Positions 16,979 to 24,497 of a stretch of 46,998 nucleotides of DNA are shown in pieces (position 1 is the stretch's first letter; each line of letters begins with the position of its first letter). Origin of the DNA: Eisenbergiella porci (GTDB lineage Bacteria > Bacillota > Clostridia > Lachnospirales > Lachnospiraceae). The translations under genes and the position numbers were made by a program. The notes beneath the pieces were generated by a model that had not been told where the DNA came from, ran no database searches, and saw only the letters and a list, made by a program, of their open reading frames with translations. The stretch lies in the NCBI RefSeq assembly GCF_009696275.1, contig NZ_VUMI01000045.1, positions 1-46,998 on the forward strand, given 5' to 3'.

Positions 16979-17765
16979 AATTACAATTAAAAAACAGCGG
17001 CCTTGATGAAACCATCAAGGTCGCTGCCTGTATAGCTGAATTATTTGAAAATTGATGTGCCTGATCTTCGGTGATATAGCCGTATTTTACCATTTGTCTA
17101 ACCACATATTTCTGCCGTTGCTCCGCCAAGGCCGGGTTTTCTGTTAAGGAGTACACAGAGGGGGCATTGGGAATACCCGCCATAAGGGTACACTCATAAT
17201 TCGTCATCTCAATGGGCGCTTTATTCAAATATCCTTTACAAGCGTCACCAATGCCGTAATAGCCATCCCCAAAATATATGGAATTGACATACAGCTCCAG
17301 GATTTCGTCTTTCGTGTAGGTGTGTTCCAACTGGAACGCCACAAACATTTCTGCCACCTTACGAATAAAGCTCTTTTCCTGCGTAAAATACATATTTTTG
17401 GCAAGCTGCTGCGTAATTGTGCTGCCGCCTTCCCGCAGGCTCCAGGTGGTCAGATTATTCCATGCAGCCCGACCTATGGCAATCAGATCAATTCCAAAAT
17501 GCTGTTCAAAACGGTGATCCTCAACGGCTACAACGGCATTCAGATACATTTTGGGAAGTTCTGATAACTCCGTATAGCTCGAATCAGACTGGATTTCCTC
17601 TACTTTGCTTTCAAGACTTTGCTGGGTCAGCGCCGCCTGATACATCTGATAACCACGGCCAATCAATACGCAACCCGCCATAACCGCAACGGCTGCTACA
17701 AGGAGCAACAACCGCAAAATGGTTTTTCTCATGGCACGTTTTTTCCTGTGTTTGTACCGGCTCAT
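16950..17765 (-). CDS. Monofunctional peptidoglycan glycosyltransferase (GT51)
   Basis: A 271-residue protein with an N-terminal membrane anchor (about residues 14-35) and the GT51 transglycosylase motifs of class A penicillin-binding proteins. EDHRFEQHFG (catalytic Glu about 82), GGSTITQQLAKN (113-124) and KVAEMFVAFQLE (136-147) are visible. It would polymerize lipid II outside the membrane; no transpeptidase domain is present. In an operon with a two-component system and ABC pumps it likely helps resist a wall-active compound. The last 25 residues are encoded by a terminator and the next operator, so the C-terminus is probably frameshifted; one frame over, TAA occurs just before the terminator. 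Start ATG 17765 or an overlapping GTG at 17777. Confidence 0.85.
   Translation of the reverse strand: MSRYKHRKKRAMRKTILRLLLLVAAVAVMAGCVLIGRGYQMYQAALTQQSLESKVEEIQSDSSYTELSELPKMYLNAVVAVEDHRFEQHFGIDLIAIGRAAWNNLTTWSLREGGSTITQQLAKNMYFTQEKSFIRKVAEMFVAFQLEHTYTKDEILELYVNSIYFGDGYYGIGDACKGYLNKAPIEMTNYECTLMAGIPNAPSVYSLTENPALAEQRQKYVVRQMVKYGYITEDQAHQFSNNSAIQAATLMVSSRPLFFNCNSYKIVGSLS
16986..17026 (-). terminator. Intrinsic terminator overlapping the GT51 reading frame
   Basis: Minus strand CAGCGACCTTGATG-GTTT-CATCAAGGCCGCTG then TTTTTTAATTG: a 14-bp stem with one mismatch and a U-run. It lies inside the 3' end of the transglycosylase frame, which suggests that the natural gene ended earlier. Confidence 0.75.
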
Positions 17766-17773
17766 AATTCCTG

Positions 17774-19591
17774 TCACAGTTCGTTGATGGTTTCCGTCAC
17801 CGAGATTGTCCGCATTCGTTTGGCCGGAGAATATGCGGCAAGCACCGCCGCAGCAATGACAAACAGTACGATGACGGCCAGCGATCCGATAGGCAAAGTC
17901 CAGGACGCATACGGAAATTGATCCGTGATAAGGAAGTCGTAGATTACTTTACTGAAAGGCAGACCAACCGCACAGCCGATGATACAGCCCCAAAAGGCAT
18001 AGGTAAATGCTTCAGCCAGAATCATTTTGGAAAGCTGGCGGCCATCCATGCCTACTGCCCGCATAGAGCCATATTGCCTAATACGGGCCGATACGCTCAT
18101 GGAGATGCTGTTCACGATGTTCAACACAGTAACCAGCGTGATAATGCCAAGGAAAGCATAGACGCAGGCAACAAAGGCAAAATAAGTGCCAGATGTGCGT
18201 TCATCCCGCTTATCGTTCATGGTATAACCACTTTCCTCCACGATTTCACGAATGGCGGCTACATCTTCATCCGTTGCGTCGGAAGTAGTCTGAATCATAA
18301 TAAGCGAATAATCGGTGATACCCGTTAGCCGAGTAAATGTCTCGTCAGATGTAATCAGAGTGATCTTGCCACCTGTGAGACCATCCCCGCTGAATGGGTC
18401 ATATTTCAACAGCCCGGCAATCGTGATCTGCTCGTCCCCTATGAGAATGGTATCTCCCACGGCCCAGGGACTATTCTGATCCCAAGTTGCAAGGACAAAC
18501 TCGCTGTCACCATAAACCTCTGACAAGTCGCTTCCCCAGCGGAGTGTACCGTCTTTTTGGAGAGCCTTCAGGTCAAAATCGTCAAAGGAAACCAAATCCA
18601 AAGTGCTGGAAAGGGTCGTGTCACCATCCAGACCGGCAGCCACGTCGAAGCTGCTTCTGCGACCATAGACTTGTTTCACGCCCTCCATTGCTGAAAGCGT
18701 CTGTACCAAATCGCTGTCAATGGAATTGCCTCCGTCACTACTTGAAATATCAATATCAGAGGTGGCAGCCGATTGCGGCATCAGGTGATCGACAAAATCA
18801 ATTAGAACAGAAAAGCTCAAAAACAGAATGATACTCAAAGCAAAGGAGCCAGTCATCAAAAACAGGTTTTTCTTTGCGGCCACAGCATGGTGAATACCCA
18901 GCGCCGTTTCAATCCTGAGAAAAATTGTATGGACAGCGTGATGACCTGCTTTTGCTTTTTCGGAATTTCCAGAAACTGCCGCAACGGGAGAAACCCTTGC
19001 AGCGTGTTTGGCTGGGGTTCTCGCCGCCAATAGGACAGTAATCACACCCACCAAAATACCGCTGACAATTCCAATGCCACTGATACCAAACAGCGGAATG
19101 TTTGAAAATTCTTCCCCAACAAGAAATCGTAGAGCAGCACATAATACCCAGGAAGTTAAAATCCCAAGGACAAGACCAATGGGAACGGCGGTTTTACACC
19201 AATTTAAGGCTTCCAAGCGGACAAAGCGGATAATCTGCTGCTTACTCATACCGATACAGCGCATCATGCCAAAGAACTGGGTGCGCTGCGCCACACTGCT
19301 GTTAATGCTGCTGGAAATCATCAATACCCCGGCAATCAGAACCAGCAGAAACATTCCAGCCGCCGTAATCATCAATGTCTGCCCCATTGCGGTGTCCATT
19401 AGACTGTCGATAAGCGAAAACTCCCCATGCTTATCTGACAGTCTGGATTGTTCCATCCGAGCGCCCATTTCCGCCATGCTGAAAATAGCCGTGACCATAA
19501 ACACGGCGAAAATGATGCAGAGCAGCGTCATGCGGTTTTGCCGCCGGTGAACCCTTGCTGAAATCGGGATCAGGCTTAAATAACTTCTCAT
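17774..19591 (-). CDS. ABC transporter permease (FtsX-type), copy 1, with short first loop
   Basis: A 605-residue FtsX-type permease. Start ATG 19591 overlaps the ATPase stop (ATGA) and lies eight bases after GGAGG. Its N-terminus [18 protein letters not shown] matches copy 2, and conserved blocks such as SPVAAVSGNSE and the terminal SVTETINEL are shared. The first extracytoplasmic domain has shrunk to about 25 residues (between AIFSMAEMG and MGQTLMITAAG) against about 190 in copy 2. The second domain and C-terminal helices are complete. It may export or sense a different ligand, or represent an in-frame deletion still tolerated. It ends at the GTGA overlap with the GT51 gene. Confidence 0.88.
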   Translation of the reverse strand: MRSYLSLIPISARVHRRQNRMTLLCIIFAVFMVTAIFSMAEMGARMEQSRLSDKHGEFSLIDSLMDTAMGQTLMITAAGMFLLVLIAGVLMISSSINSSVAQRTQFFGMMRCIGMSKQQIIRFVRLEALNWCKTAVPIGLVLGILTSWVLCAALRFLVGEEFSNIPLFGISGIGIVSGILVGVITVLLAARTPAKHAARVSPVAAVSGNSEKAKAGHHAVHTIFLRIETALGIHHAVAAKKNLFLMTGSFALSIILFLSFSVLIDFVDHLMPQSAATSDIDISSSDGGNSIDSDLVQTLSAMEGVKQVYGRRSSFDVAAGLDGDTTLSSTLDLVSFDDFDLKALQKDGTLRWGSDLSEVYGDSEFVLATWDQNSPWAVGDTILIGDEQITIAGLLKYDPFSGDGLTGGKITLITSDETFTRLTGITDYSLIMIQTTSDATDEDVAAIREIVEESGYTMNDKRDERTSGTYFAFVACVYAFLGIITLVTVLNIVNSISMSVSARIRQYGSMRAVGMDGRQLSKMILAEAFTYAFWGCIIGCAVGLPFSKVIYDFLITDQFPYASWTLPIGSLAVIVLFVIAAAVLAAYSPAKRMRTISVTETINEL

Positions 19592-20271
19592 TCCCGGCAC
19601 CTCCCAAAATCAGTCACCACGCCATCCGACACCCGCAGGATGCGGTCAGCGGTCTGAGCGATGCTCTGGCTGTGCGTAATCATCACGATGGTCTGCTCAT
19701 ACAGCCGGGAGGCTTCTTTCAGCAGGGCAATCACTTCGCTGGTATTCTGGGTGTCCAGGTTGCCGGTGGGTTCATCGGCCAGGATCAGAGCCGGGCGGGT
19801 AATCAGCGCACGGCCAATCGCCACACGCTGCTGCTGGCCGCCGGAAAGCTGGCTGGGCAGATGGTTGCGCCGTTCTTTCAAGCCCAGCACCGTCAGCAGT
19901 TCTTCCAGATACTTTTTGTTGGGCTTTTGGTAGTCCAGCAGCACCGGGAAGATAATATTTTGCTCCACCGTCAGCTCTGGGATCAGGTTGAAACTCTGGA
20001 AGATGAAGCCGATGTTCCGCCGCCGGAATACCGTCAGGTTGCGTTCCTTCATCGAGAAAATATCCTTGCCGTCGATGAACACTTTTCCAGAAGTGGGGGT
20101 ATCCAGCGCGCCGATCATGTTCAGCAGCGTACTTTTACCGGAGCCAGACTCACCGACAATCGCAACGAACTCGCCCTTTGGGACGGAGAAAGTCGCCTGT
20201 TTCAAAGCGTGGACCGTAGCTTCGCCGGTCCCGTATGTTTTAGAGATATTCTTGACCTCTAACAAATTCAT
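19588..20271 (-). CDS. ABC transporter ATPase (MacB/BceA-like), copy 1
   Basis: A 227-residue ATPase with Walker [10 protein letters not shown] (40-48), LSGGQ (142-146) and Walker B LILADEP (162-168). It is the first gene behind the operator at 20330-20359, after the two-component genes. It overlaps its permease by 4 bp. Near identity to the ATPase at 16207-16890 means either ATPase could serve either permease. Confidence 0.93.
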   Translation of the reverse strand: MNLLEVKNISKTYGTGEATVHALKQATFSVPKGEFVAIVGESGSGKSTLLNMIGALDTPTSGKVFIDGKDIFSMKERNLTVFRRRNIGFIFQSFNLIPELTVEQNIIFPVLLDYQKPNKKYLEELLTVLGLKERRNHLPSQLSGGQQQRVAIGRALITRPALILADEPTGNLDTQNTSEVIALLKEASRLYEQTIVMITHSQSIAQTADRILRVSDGVVTDFGRCRE

Positions 20272-20329
20272 ATCAGATTACACCTCTTTCTGTCTTGGTA
20301 TAGAAAGAGTAGCACGTCAACCCTACTGC

Positions 20330-20359
20330 ATTATGACAGGAACCCTACAATTTTGTAGG
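20330..20359 (-). promoter_or_regulatory. Probable response-regulator operator and promoter of ABC module 1
   Basis: Same palindrome CCTACAA-TT-TTGTAGG (20344-20359), eight bases from CATAAT (20330-20335, minus strand). The palindrome overlaps the last codons and the TAG stop of the sensor kinase gene (the peptide end IPTKL is encoded by it), so coding and operator functions share the same bases. Confidence 0.62.
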
Positions 20360-21382
20360 AATCAAAAAGTTGATCGTAAAGGTTGTTCCAACCCCAAGTG
20401 TGCTATCCACCTCAATCGTTCCATTGTGTGCTTCTATAATGGCCTTTGCCAGCGGCAGGCCCAACCCGATCCCTTGCGTATCTTTTGAAAACCGGCTGCG
20501 GTAAAACCGCTTGAAAATGTGGGGCAGATCTTCCGGGTGAATGCCGCTGCCATTATCGCTTACAATGATCTGAATGACAGACGCAAAGGCTCTCCATGAA
20601 ATGGAGATTGTTGCACCTGGCTTTGTATGGTCGATGGCATTCTTCACCAAGTTGCTGACTGCCTCTACTAACCAGGTTTGGTCGCAGAAAAGGGTGATTT
20701 CGTCATCGCCAGAGAGTATGAGCGATTTTTCCTGTTGCTGTACTTGATAGGCAAAATGCTTTTTAACATACTCCATCATATCTGCAATATACTGGCGAGA
20801 TTTTTCCAGAGTGATCGTCCCTGCATCCAGCTTGGTGATTTTCAAAAGATTTTGCACAAGATTTTCAATCCGATCCAATTCCTGCTCAGAGAGTGAGGCA
20901 AATTTCCTCAGTTCCGGGTTATCGTTCACTTCCTGTTGTATCAGGCCATTATAAATGTTAAGCGCAGCAAGAGGCGTCTTTAACTGATGGGAAATATCGG
21001 AGATGGTATTCTTCATAAAGGTTTTGTCGCGGCCTTCGTTCTCAGCATGAGCGTTCAAAATTGCAACCAGGGAATTGACCTCATGGAACAGCCGGTATAA
21101 GTCGCCTTCATCATCACACTCGATACGTGCATTTCTGTTGCCTGCAATGTATTCCCGAATTTGCTCTATGGCTTCATTCATAACTTTGCTTTGTTCTCGA
21201 AAATACAAATACAGGGCGATAAGAACAAACAGTATCATCAGCACGGCGGCTACTGACACATAAAGGACTATATTCTCCAAATCCAGAATAATAAAGATAA
21301 TTGCAGTTGCGGTGAATACTGCCATTATCAGTAATAGACACAGAAAAAGGCAGTTGATTTTTCGATTGACCAGTATTTTCAT
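20345..21382 (-). CDS. Two-component sensor histidine kinase
   Basis: A 345-residue kinase with two membrane helices (about 12-32 and 38-60) joined by only a few residues, so almost no external sensor. A HAMP-like linker, the phosphoacceptor His132 in DISHQLKTPLAA, an N box (LVKNAIDHT), and G boxes SDNGSGIHPEDLP and GIGLGLPLAKAII follow. The short loop fits kinases that sense through the membrane or through a partner transporter, as in Bce-type systems. Start ATG 21382 overlaps the regulator stop by 4 bp. The stop TAG lies inside the operator of the downstream ABC module. Confidence 0.93.
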   Translation of the reverse strand: MKILVNRKINCLFLCLLLIMAVFTATAIIFIILDLENIVLYVSVAAVLMILFVLIALYLYFREQSKVMNEAIEQIREYIAGNRNARIECDDEGDLYRLFHEVNSLVAILNAHAENEGRDKTFMKNTISDISHQLKTPLAALNIYNGLIQQEVNDNPELRKFASLSEQELDRIENLVQNLLKITKLDAGTITLEKSRQYIADMMEYVKKHFAYQVQQQEKSLILSGDDEITLFCDQTWLVEAVSNLVKNAIDHTKPGATISISWRAFASVIQIIVSDNGSGIHPEDLPHIFKRFYRSRFSKDTQGIGLGLPLAKAIIEAHNGTIEVDSTLGVGTTFTINFLIPTKL

Positions 21383-22086
21383 AACACACCCCTATCTGTT
21401 TCGTTCCATTTGTATCCCATGCGGCGAACCGTCACAATTTTTTGAGGATCGGCAGGATTATCTTCGATTTTCGTGCGAAGCCGCCGGATATATACAGTCA
21501 GGGTGTTATTATCAATGTATTTTTCATCACAATCCCATAGTTTACCCAAAATCTGTTCAGGTGAAAGAACGATATTGGGGTTTTCCATGAATAGGCACAG
21601 CAGCTTATATTCGCTGGCGGTCAAGCTAACTGCAACACCGTTTTTAGTAACTTCCTGTTTGAGAAGCTGAACCTCTATGCCATTCGATTTCAATGAAGTG
21701 TTGTTGTCTTGTGCCTGATTATAATTTTCGCTGCGACGGAGAAGGGCATTGACCCTCGAAAGAAAAACAGCCAGCTTGAACGGTTTAGTAATATAGTCAT
21801 CACCGCCAATATCGAGGCCCATAATAATATTTGTTTCCTCGTCGGCAGCAGTCAAAAACATAATCGGGACTTTAGAAGATGCCCGGATTTTTTGGCAAAG
21901 ATCGAAACCGGAACCATCCGGCAAAGTTACATCCAAAACCGCCAAATCATAATTGCCGTTTGCCCATAGTTGTTTCGCCTCCGCGATTGTACGAGCAATC
22001 GTCAACTCATATCCTTGCTTTTGAATTGCGAATGACAATCCATTGATTAAACTTAAATCATCTTCTACAAAGAAAATGTGCTTCAT
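21379..22086 (-). CDS. OmpR/PhoB-family response regulator
   Basis: A 235-residue regulator. The receiver has acidic residues D9 and D10, phosphoacceptor D52 (LAVLDVTLPDGSG), T79 and K101 (YITKPFK). The C-terminal winged helix includes LTASEYKLLCLFMENPNIVLSPEQI and the recognition-helix and wing region DNNTLTVYIRRLRTKI. It is coupled by ATGA overlaps to the small HTH gene upstream and the kinase downstream. It probably binds the CCTACAA-TT-TTGTAGG palindromes in front of the two ABC modules, and perhaps a half-site in its own promoter. Confidence 0.94.
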   Translation of the reverse strand: MKHIFFVEDDLSLINGLSFAIQKQGYELTIARTIAEAKQLWANGNYDLAVLDVTLPDGSGFDLCQKIRASSKVPIMFLTAADEETNIIMGLDIGGDDYITKPFKLAVFLSRVNALLRRSENYNQAQDNNTSLKSNGIEVQLLKQEVTKNGVAVSLTASEYKLLCLFMENPNIVLSPEQILGKLWDCDEKYIDNNTLTVYIRRLRTKIEDNPADPQKIVTVRRMGYKWNETDRGVL

Positions 22087-22277
22087 TTGACTTCACCCTC
22101 CTTACTGCGAGTGCTTTTATATCTTTTGTCAGCTGGTTTTTGAGAATCTTTGGGTATCAGCCAGACAGTTCCCATTTTTACTGCGCCGGGGATGCGCCCA
22201 TCGGTACAATAGTAATTTACCTGTCGAACTGAAACTTTCCATTTTTCACTTGCCTCTTTGAGCATCATGTAATCCAT
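22083..22277 (-). CDS. Small helix-turn-helix protein (MerR/excisionase-like)
   Basis: A 64-residue protein beginning MDYMMLKEASEKWKVSVRQV, with CTDGRIPGAVKMGTVWLIPK after it, the pattern of a MerR/Xis-type winged helix that reads one DNA site. It is the first gene of the cargo operon and overlaps the response regulator start by 4 bp. Start ATG 22277 lies seven bases after GGAGG; a GTG two codons upstream is less well placed. It could be a co-regulator of the cargo operon or an excisionase; position in the two-component operon favours the former. Confidence 0.78.
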   Translation of the reverse strand: MDYMMLKEASEKWKVSVRQVNYYCTDGRIPGAVKMGTVWLIPKDSQKPADKRYKSTRSKEGEVK

Positions 22278-22302
22278 CTTCACACCTCCAGCAATCTATT
22301 CT

Positions 22303-22339
22303 ATTATATTTCTATCGCTCGAAGAATACAAGCCTACAA
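22303..22339 (-). promoter_or_regulatory. Promoter of the HTH/two-component/ABC operon with operator half-site
   Basis: Minus-strand -35 TTGTAT (22326-22331) and -10 TATAAT (22303-22308) are 17 bp apart. Directly upstream lies TTGTAGG (22333-22339), one arm of the palindrome found before both ABC modules, suggesting autoregulation. Confidence 0.72.
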
Positions 22340-22378
22340 CCATGCTCCCAAAGAGAAAATCGGTATAATCGTACTGGT

Positions 22379-22423
22379 AAACCGGAATGATAAGGTTATT
22401 CCTCAAATCAAACCGGAACGATA
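22379..22423 (+). promoter_or_regulatory. Direct repeats upstream of the Xre-type regulator
   Basis: AAACCGGAATGATA (22379-22392) and AAACCGGAACGATA (22410-22423) are 31 bp apart, three helical turns. They lie between the divergent HTH operon and the Xre gene, the usual place for an autoregulator's operators. A related ATCGGTATAATCG lies at about 22360. Confidence 0.55.
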
Positions 22424-22446
22424 CAATATTATTGAGGTGAACGATA

Positions 22447-22803
22447 ATGCCGATTGATGATTTGGCTGCCTTGGGGGAGGCACTCCGCGCAGCAAGAAAA
22501 GAAAAAAATCTGACGCAGGAACAGTTGGCTGATGAAGCCCATGTTTCTACCAAACAGATTGCCGATATTGAGAAAGCAAGGAGAAATCCTTCTTATCTAA
22601 TCTTGAAAGCATTGGCAAAGGTGGTTCATCTTTCTCTGGACTCGCTTATGTACCCGGACCTCACGTCGGACGAAGCAGGACAGAATGAGATGAAGCTGCT
22701 GTATATGAACTGTCCGCCGGAGATGCGAGAAACCTTATTGCACCACACGCGAGGATTTACCGAGGAGCTAAAGGAACTTTCCAAGAAACTTGAAACAAAG
22801 TAG
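22447..22803 (+). CDS. Xre-family transcriptional regulator
   Basis: A 118-residue protein and the only convincing plus-strand gene. An Xre helix-turn-helix covers about residues 9-66 (LGEALRAARKEKNLTQEQLA..., with STKQIADIEKARRNPS as recognition part). A helical C-terminal part (about 75-118) probably dimerizes. Start ATG 22447 follows GAGGTGAACGATA. It ends with TAG and a good terminator. It faces the cargo operon across a shared 170-bp intergenic region with direct repeats, so it may repress that operon or control transfer as in other mobile elements. Confidence 0.9.
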   Translation: MPIDDLAALGEALRAARKEKNLTQEQLADEAHVSTKQIADIEKARRNPSYLILKALAKVVHLSLDSLMYPDLTSDEAGQNEMKLLYMNCPPEMRETLLHHTRGFTEELKELSKKLETK

Positions 22804-22847
22804 GCCAGTGAGCGAAATTTGAAGGTTTCGTCACTGGCTTATTTTAT
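22804..22847 (+). terminator. Intrinsic terminator of the Xre gene
   Basis: GCCAGTGA...TCACTGGC with an inner CGAAA/TTTCG stem, followed by TTATTTTATT; it begins directly after the stop codon. Confidence 0.8.
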
Positions 22848-22873
22848 TCCTGCGGGAAAGAGGCAAGCAATGC

Positions 22874-23009
22874 CGGTGTTAATACACACCGACCCGCAGA
22901 GCGCAAAATCCCTCCGTGATTTTCCCCTCCGCTTTGCTTGTTGAGGGCAGCGCCCCCAAGCCCCTTTGAACGCAGAATTTCATTCTGCGGCTGCGCGTTC
23001 TGCGAACGC
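22874..23009. other. Cluster of five short inverted repeats beside the relaxase gene (oriT candidate)
   Basis: Within 136 bp: CGGTGT-TAATAC-ACACCG (22874-22891), AAAATC/GATTTT (22905-22923), GGGC-AGC-GCCC (22945-22955), CGCAGAAT-TTC-ATTCTGCG (22971-22989) and GCGTTC-TGC-GAACGC (22995-23009). The stretch is noncoding and lies directly next to the relaxase 3' end. Dense inverted repeats near a relaxase are typical of transfer origins, but I recognise no specific nick sequence. Confidence 0.4.
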
Positions 23010-23026
23010 TTTTGACCATGACCGGC

Positions 23027-24442
23027 TCACCGCTGGCCGTAGTCTTTTTCCTGTTCTTTTTTCTGTTCCTCGTCCATTTTCAGCAGCCGGTCCACATTGG
23101 CTTTTGCCACTAAAAGTTTCCGCATTTCCTCGCGGGAGCGCCGGTACTCGGCGTAAGTTTTCTTCTTTTCCTCCAGCAGCTTGGCATACTCGGCTTGCAG
23201 ATCTCTGACCTTGGGCAGTTTCTTCACGCCCAGCTCATCAAAGGCATTTTTTGCAGCCTGATGGAGCAGGATTTCTTCCTCATGTTCCTCTCGGAATTTC
23301 CGGGAATACCCGGCCTTCCGGTAGGCCACATAGGTGTCACGGGTCTTGGCATAGTTGACGATATGAGTACGTAGGACGGCGATCTCCGCCATGCGCTTTT
23401 CAGCCGCTTTGATCTGCGCCGAAAGCTCATTGTGATGTGCCGTGGCAGCCGCAGCCTTTTCTTCCAAAACCGCGTACTCCAGCAGGTTATGCTCTGACAG
23501 GTAATTCATGGTCTGCGCCATTTGCTTCAGATTGAAAACTTTGGCCCAACGCGCATAGCCAGCACCTTTTCCGGCCTGCAATTTTGCCTGAATATCCACC
23601 AGCAGATTGACCTTGGGTGGCTCCGGCTGTACGGTGGATTTTTTACGGGGCGTGTGCTGTTTTTCTCCGGCCAGCACCGCACGGATTTCTGCTTCACTGT
23701 ACCCGGCTCCCAGCTTGTCATCCATACGGGCTACATTCTTCCAGCCGGGGGCTTTGAGCCGGATTGCTTTCCCACGCCGGGATACCTCACAGCCCATTTC
23801 CGAGAGCAGCTTCAGCAGCGCGTCAAAGTCTGCGGGCTTTTGTTCCAGCGCCCGGTCAATCATCACCCGCAGCTGTTCCCGGTGGGAGGGTTTGGCCTGC
23901 TCGCCCAGCCACTTGTTGTAGCTCTTTCCATGGGGCTTTGGGTTCTCCACAATGGACAGTCCGTTCTCAATGCAGATGGTATCGCTTAACCGGCGGACCG
24001 CTTTGGTGCTGCCCCAAAAATTACGGAACTTGCGGTCACAGTCCGTATTGACCGCCGACCAGATGATGTGATTATGAATGTGCGATTTGTCTATGTGAGT
24101 GCAGACCACGAAGGCATGATTGCTTTTGGTAAACCGCTTGGCAAATTCCACGCCCAGCCGATTGGCTTTCTCCGGTGTGATCTCTCCGGGTCTGAACGAC
24201 TGGCGCACATGATAGGCGATTACATCGTCCGCGCCGCGTACCCGTCCGGTAGCGGCGATGTACTGCCGTTTCGCCAACAGAAACTCGGCATCAGCGGTCC
24301 GGCTGTCACAGCCGTAGCCGGTAATCAATTTTCCGTTGTCGGTCTTTTGTGGATTTGCCACATAATCAATGATGTCGCTGATTGCCTGACTTTCGGTGCG
24401 GCCCTTGCCGATATGCAGCGGCATGATGCGTGTGGTTGCCAT
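23027..24442 (-). CDS. Relaxase (MobA/VirD2-type mobilization nuclease)
   Basis: A 471-residue relaxase that would nick oriT and lead the strand into the recipient. A catalytic Tyr candidate is Tyr27 in IIDYVANP. The metal-binding motif HIDKSHIHNH (116-125) gives the three-His signature. The C-terminal half is a long charged helical region (about 310-470, rich in KKEQEK) for partner contacts. Start ATG 24442 follows AAAGGAGG; a longer frame to 24514 crosses a terminator hairpin. That terminator (24461-24494) lies directly before the ribosome site, so expression may be conditional. Upstream genes include MobC-like and accessory proteins. Confidence 0.93.
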   Translation of the reverse strand: MATTRIMPLHIGKGRTESQAISDIIDYVANPQKTDNGKLITGYGCDSRTADAEFLLAKRQYIAATGRVRGADDVIAYHVRQSFRPGEITPEKANRLGVEFAKRFTKSNHAFVVCTHIDKSHIHNHIIWSAVNTDCDRKFRNFWGSTKAVRRLSDTICIENGLSIVENPKPHGKSYNKWLGEQAKPSHREQLRVMIDRALEQKPADFDALLKLLSEMGCEVSRRGKAIRLKAPGWKNVARMDDKLGAGYSEAEIRAVLAGEKQHTPRKKSTVQPEPPKVNLLVDIQAKLQAGKGAGYARWAKVFNLKQMAQTMNYLSEHNLLEYAVLEEKAAAATAHHNELSAQIKAAEKRMAEIAVLRTHIVNYAKTRDTYVAYRKAGYSRKFREEHEEEILLHQAAKNAFDELGVKKLPKVRDLQAEYAKLLEEKKKTYAEYRRSREEMRKLLVAKANVDRLLKMDEEQKKEQEKDYGQR

Positions 24443-24460
24443 AGGGGGGAACCTCCTTTC

Positions 24461-24494
24461 CAAAAAGAAAAGGACAGCTGTGTAAGCTGTCCTT
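24461..24494 (-). terminator. Intrinsic terminator directly before the relaxase ribosome site
   Basis: Minus strand AAGGACAGCT-TACAC-AGCTGTCCTT then TTCTTTTTG. The stem is 10 bp with a 5-nt loop. Only four bases separate the T-run from the relaxase ribosome site, so there is no space for a promoter. Confidence 0.8.
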
Positions 24495-24497
24495 TGG

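Larger units (their letters stand above)
16207..16980 (-). repeat. 770-bp direct repeat, copy B (operator, leader and ATPase)
   Basis: Nearly identical to 19588-20361 at a constant offset of 3,381 bp. It covers the palindromic operator, leader and whole ATPase gene. Identity ends upstream of the palindrome and fades in the permeases. Confidence 0.88.
19588..20361 (-). repeat. 770-bp direct repeat, copy A (operator, leader and ATPase)
   Basis: Partner of 16207-16980. Homologous recombination between the copies would remove 3,381 bp holding permease copy 1 and the GT51 gene, leaving one ATPase joined to permease copy 2. Confidence 0.88.

Noticed and set aside
22874-23009. CRISPR array
   Set aside because: The repeats are different small palindromes without a constant repeat unit or spacers, and no cas genes are present in the window.
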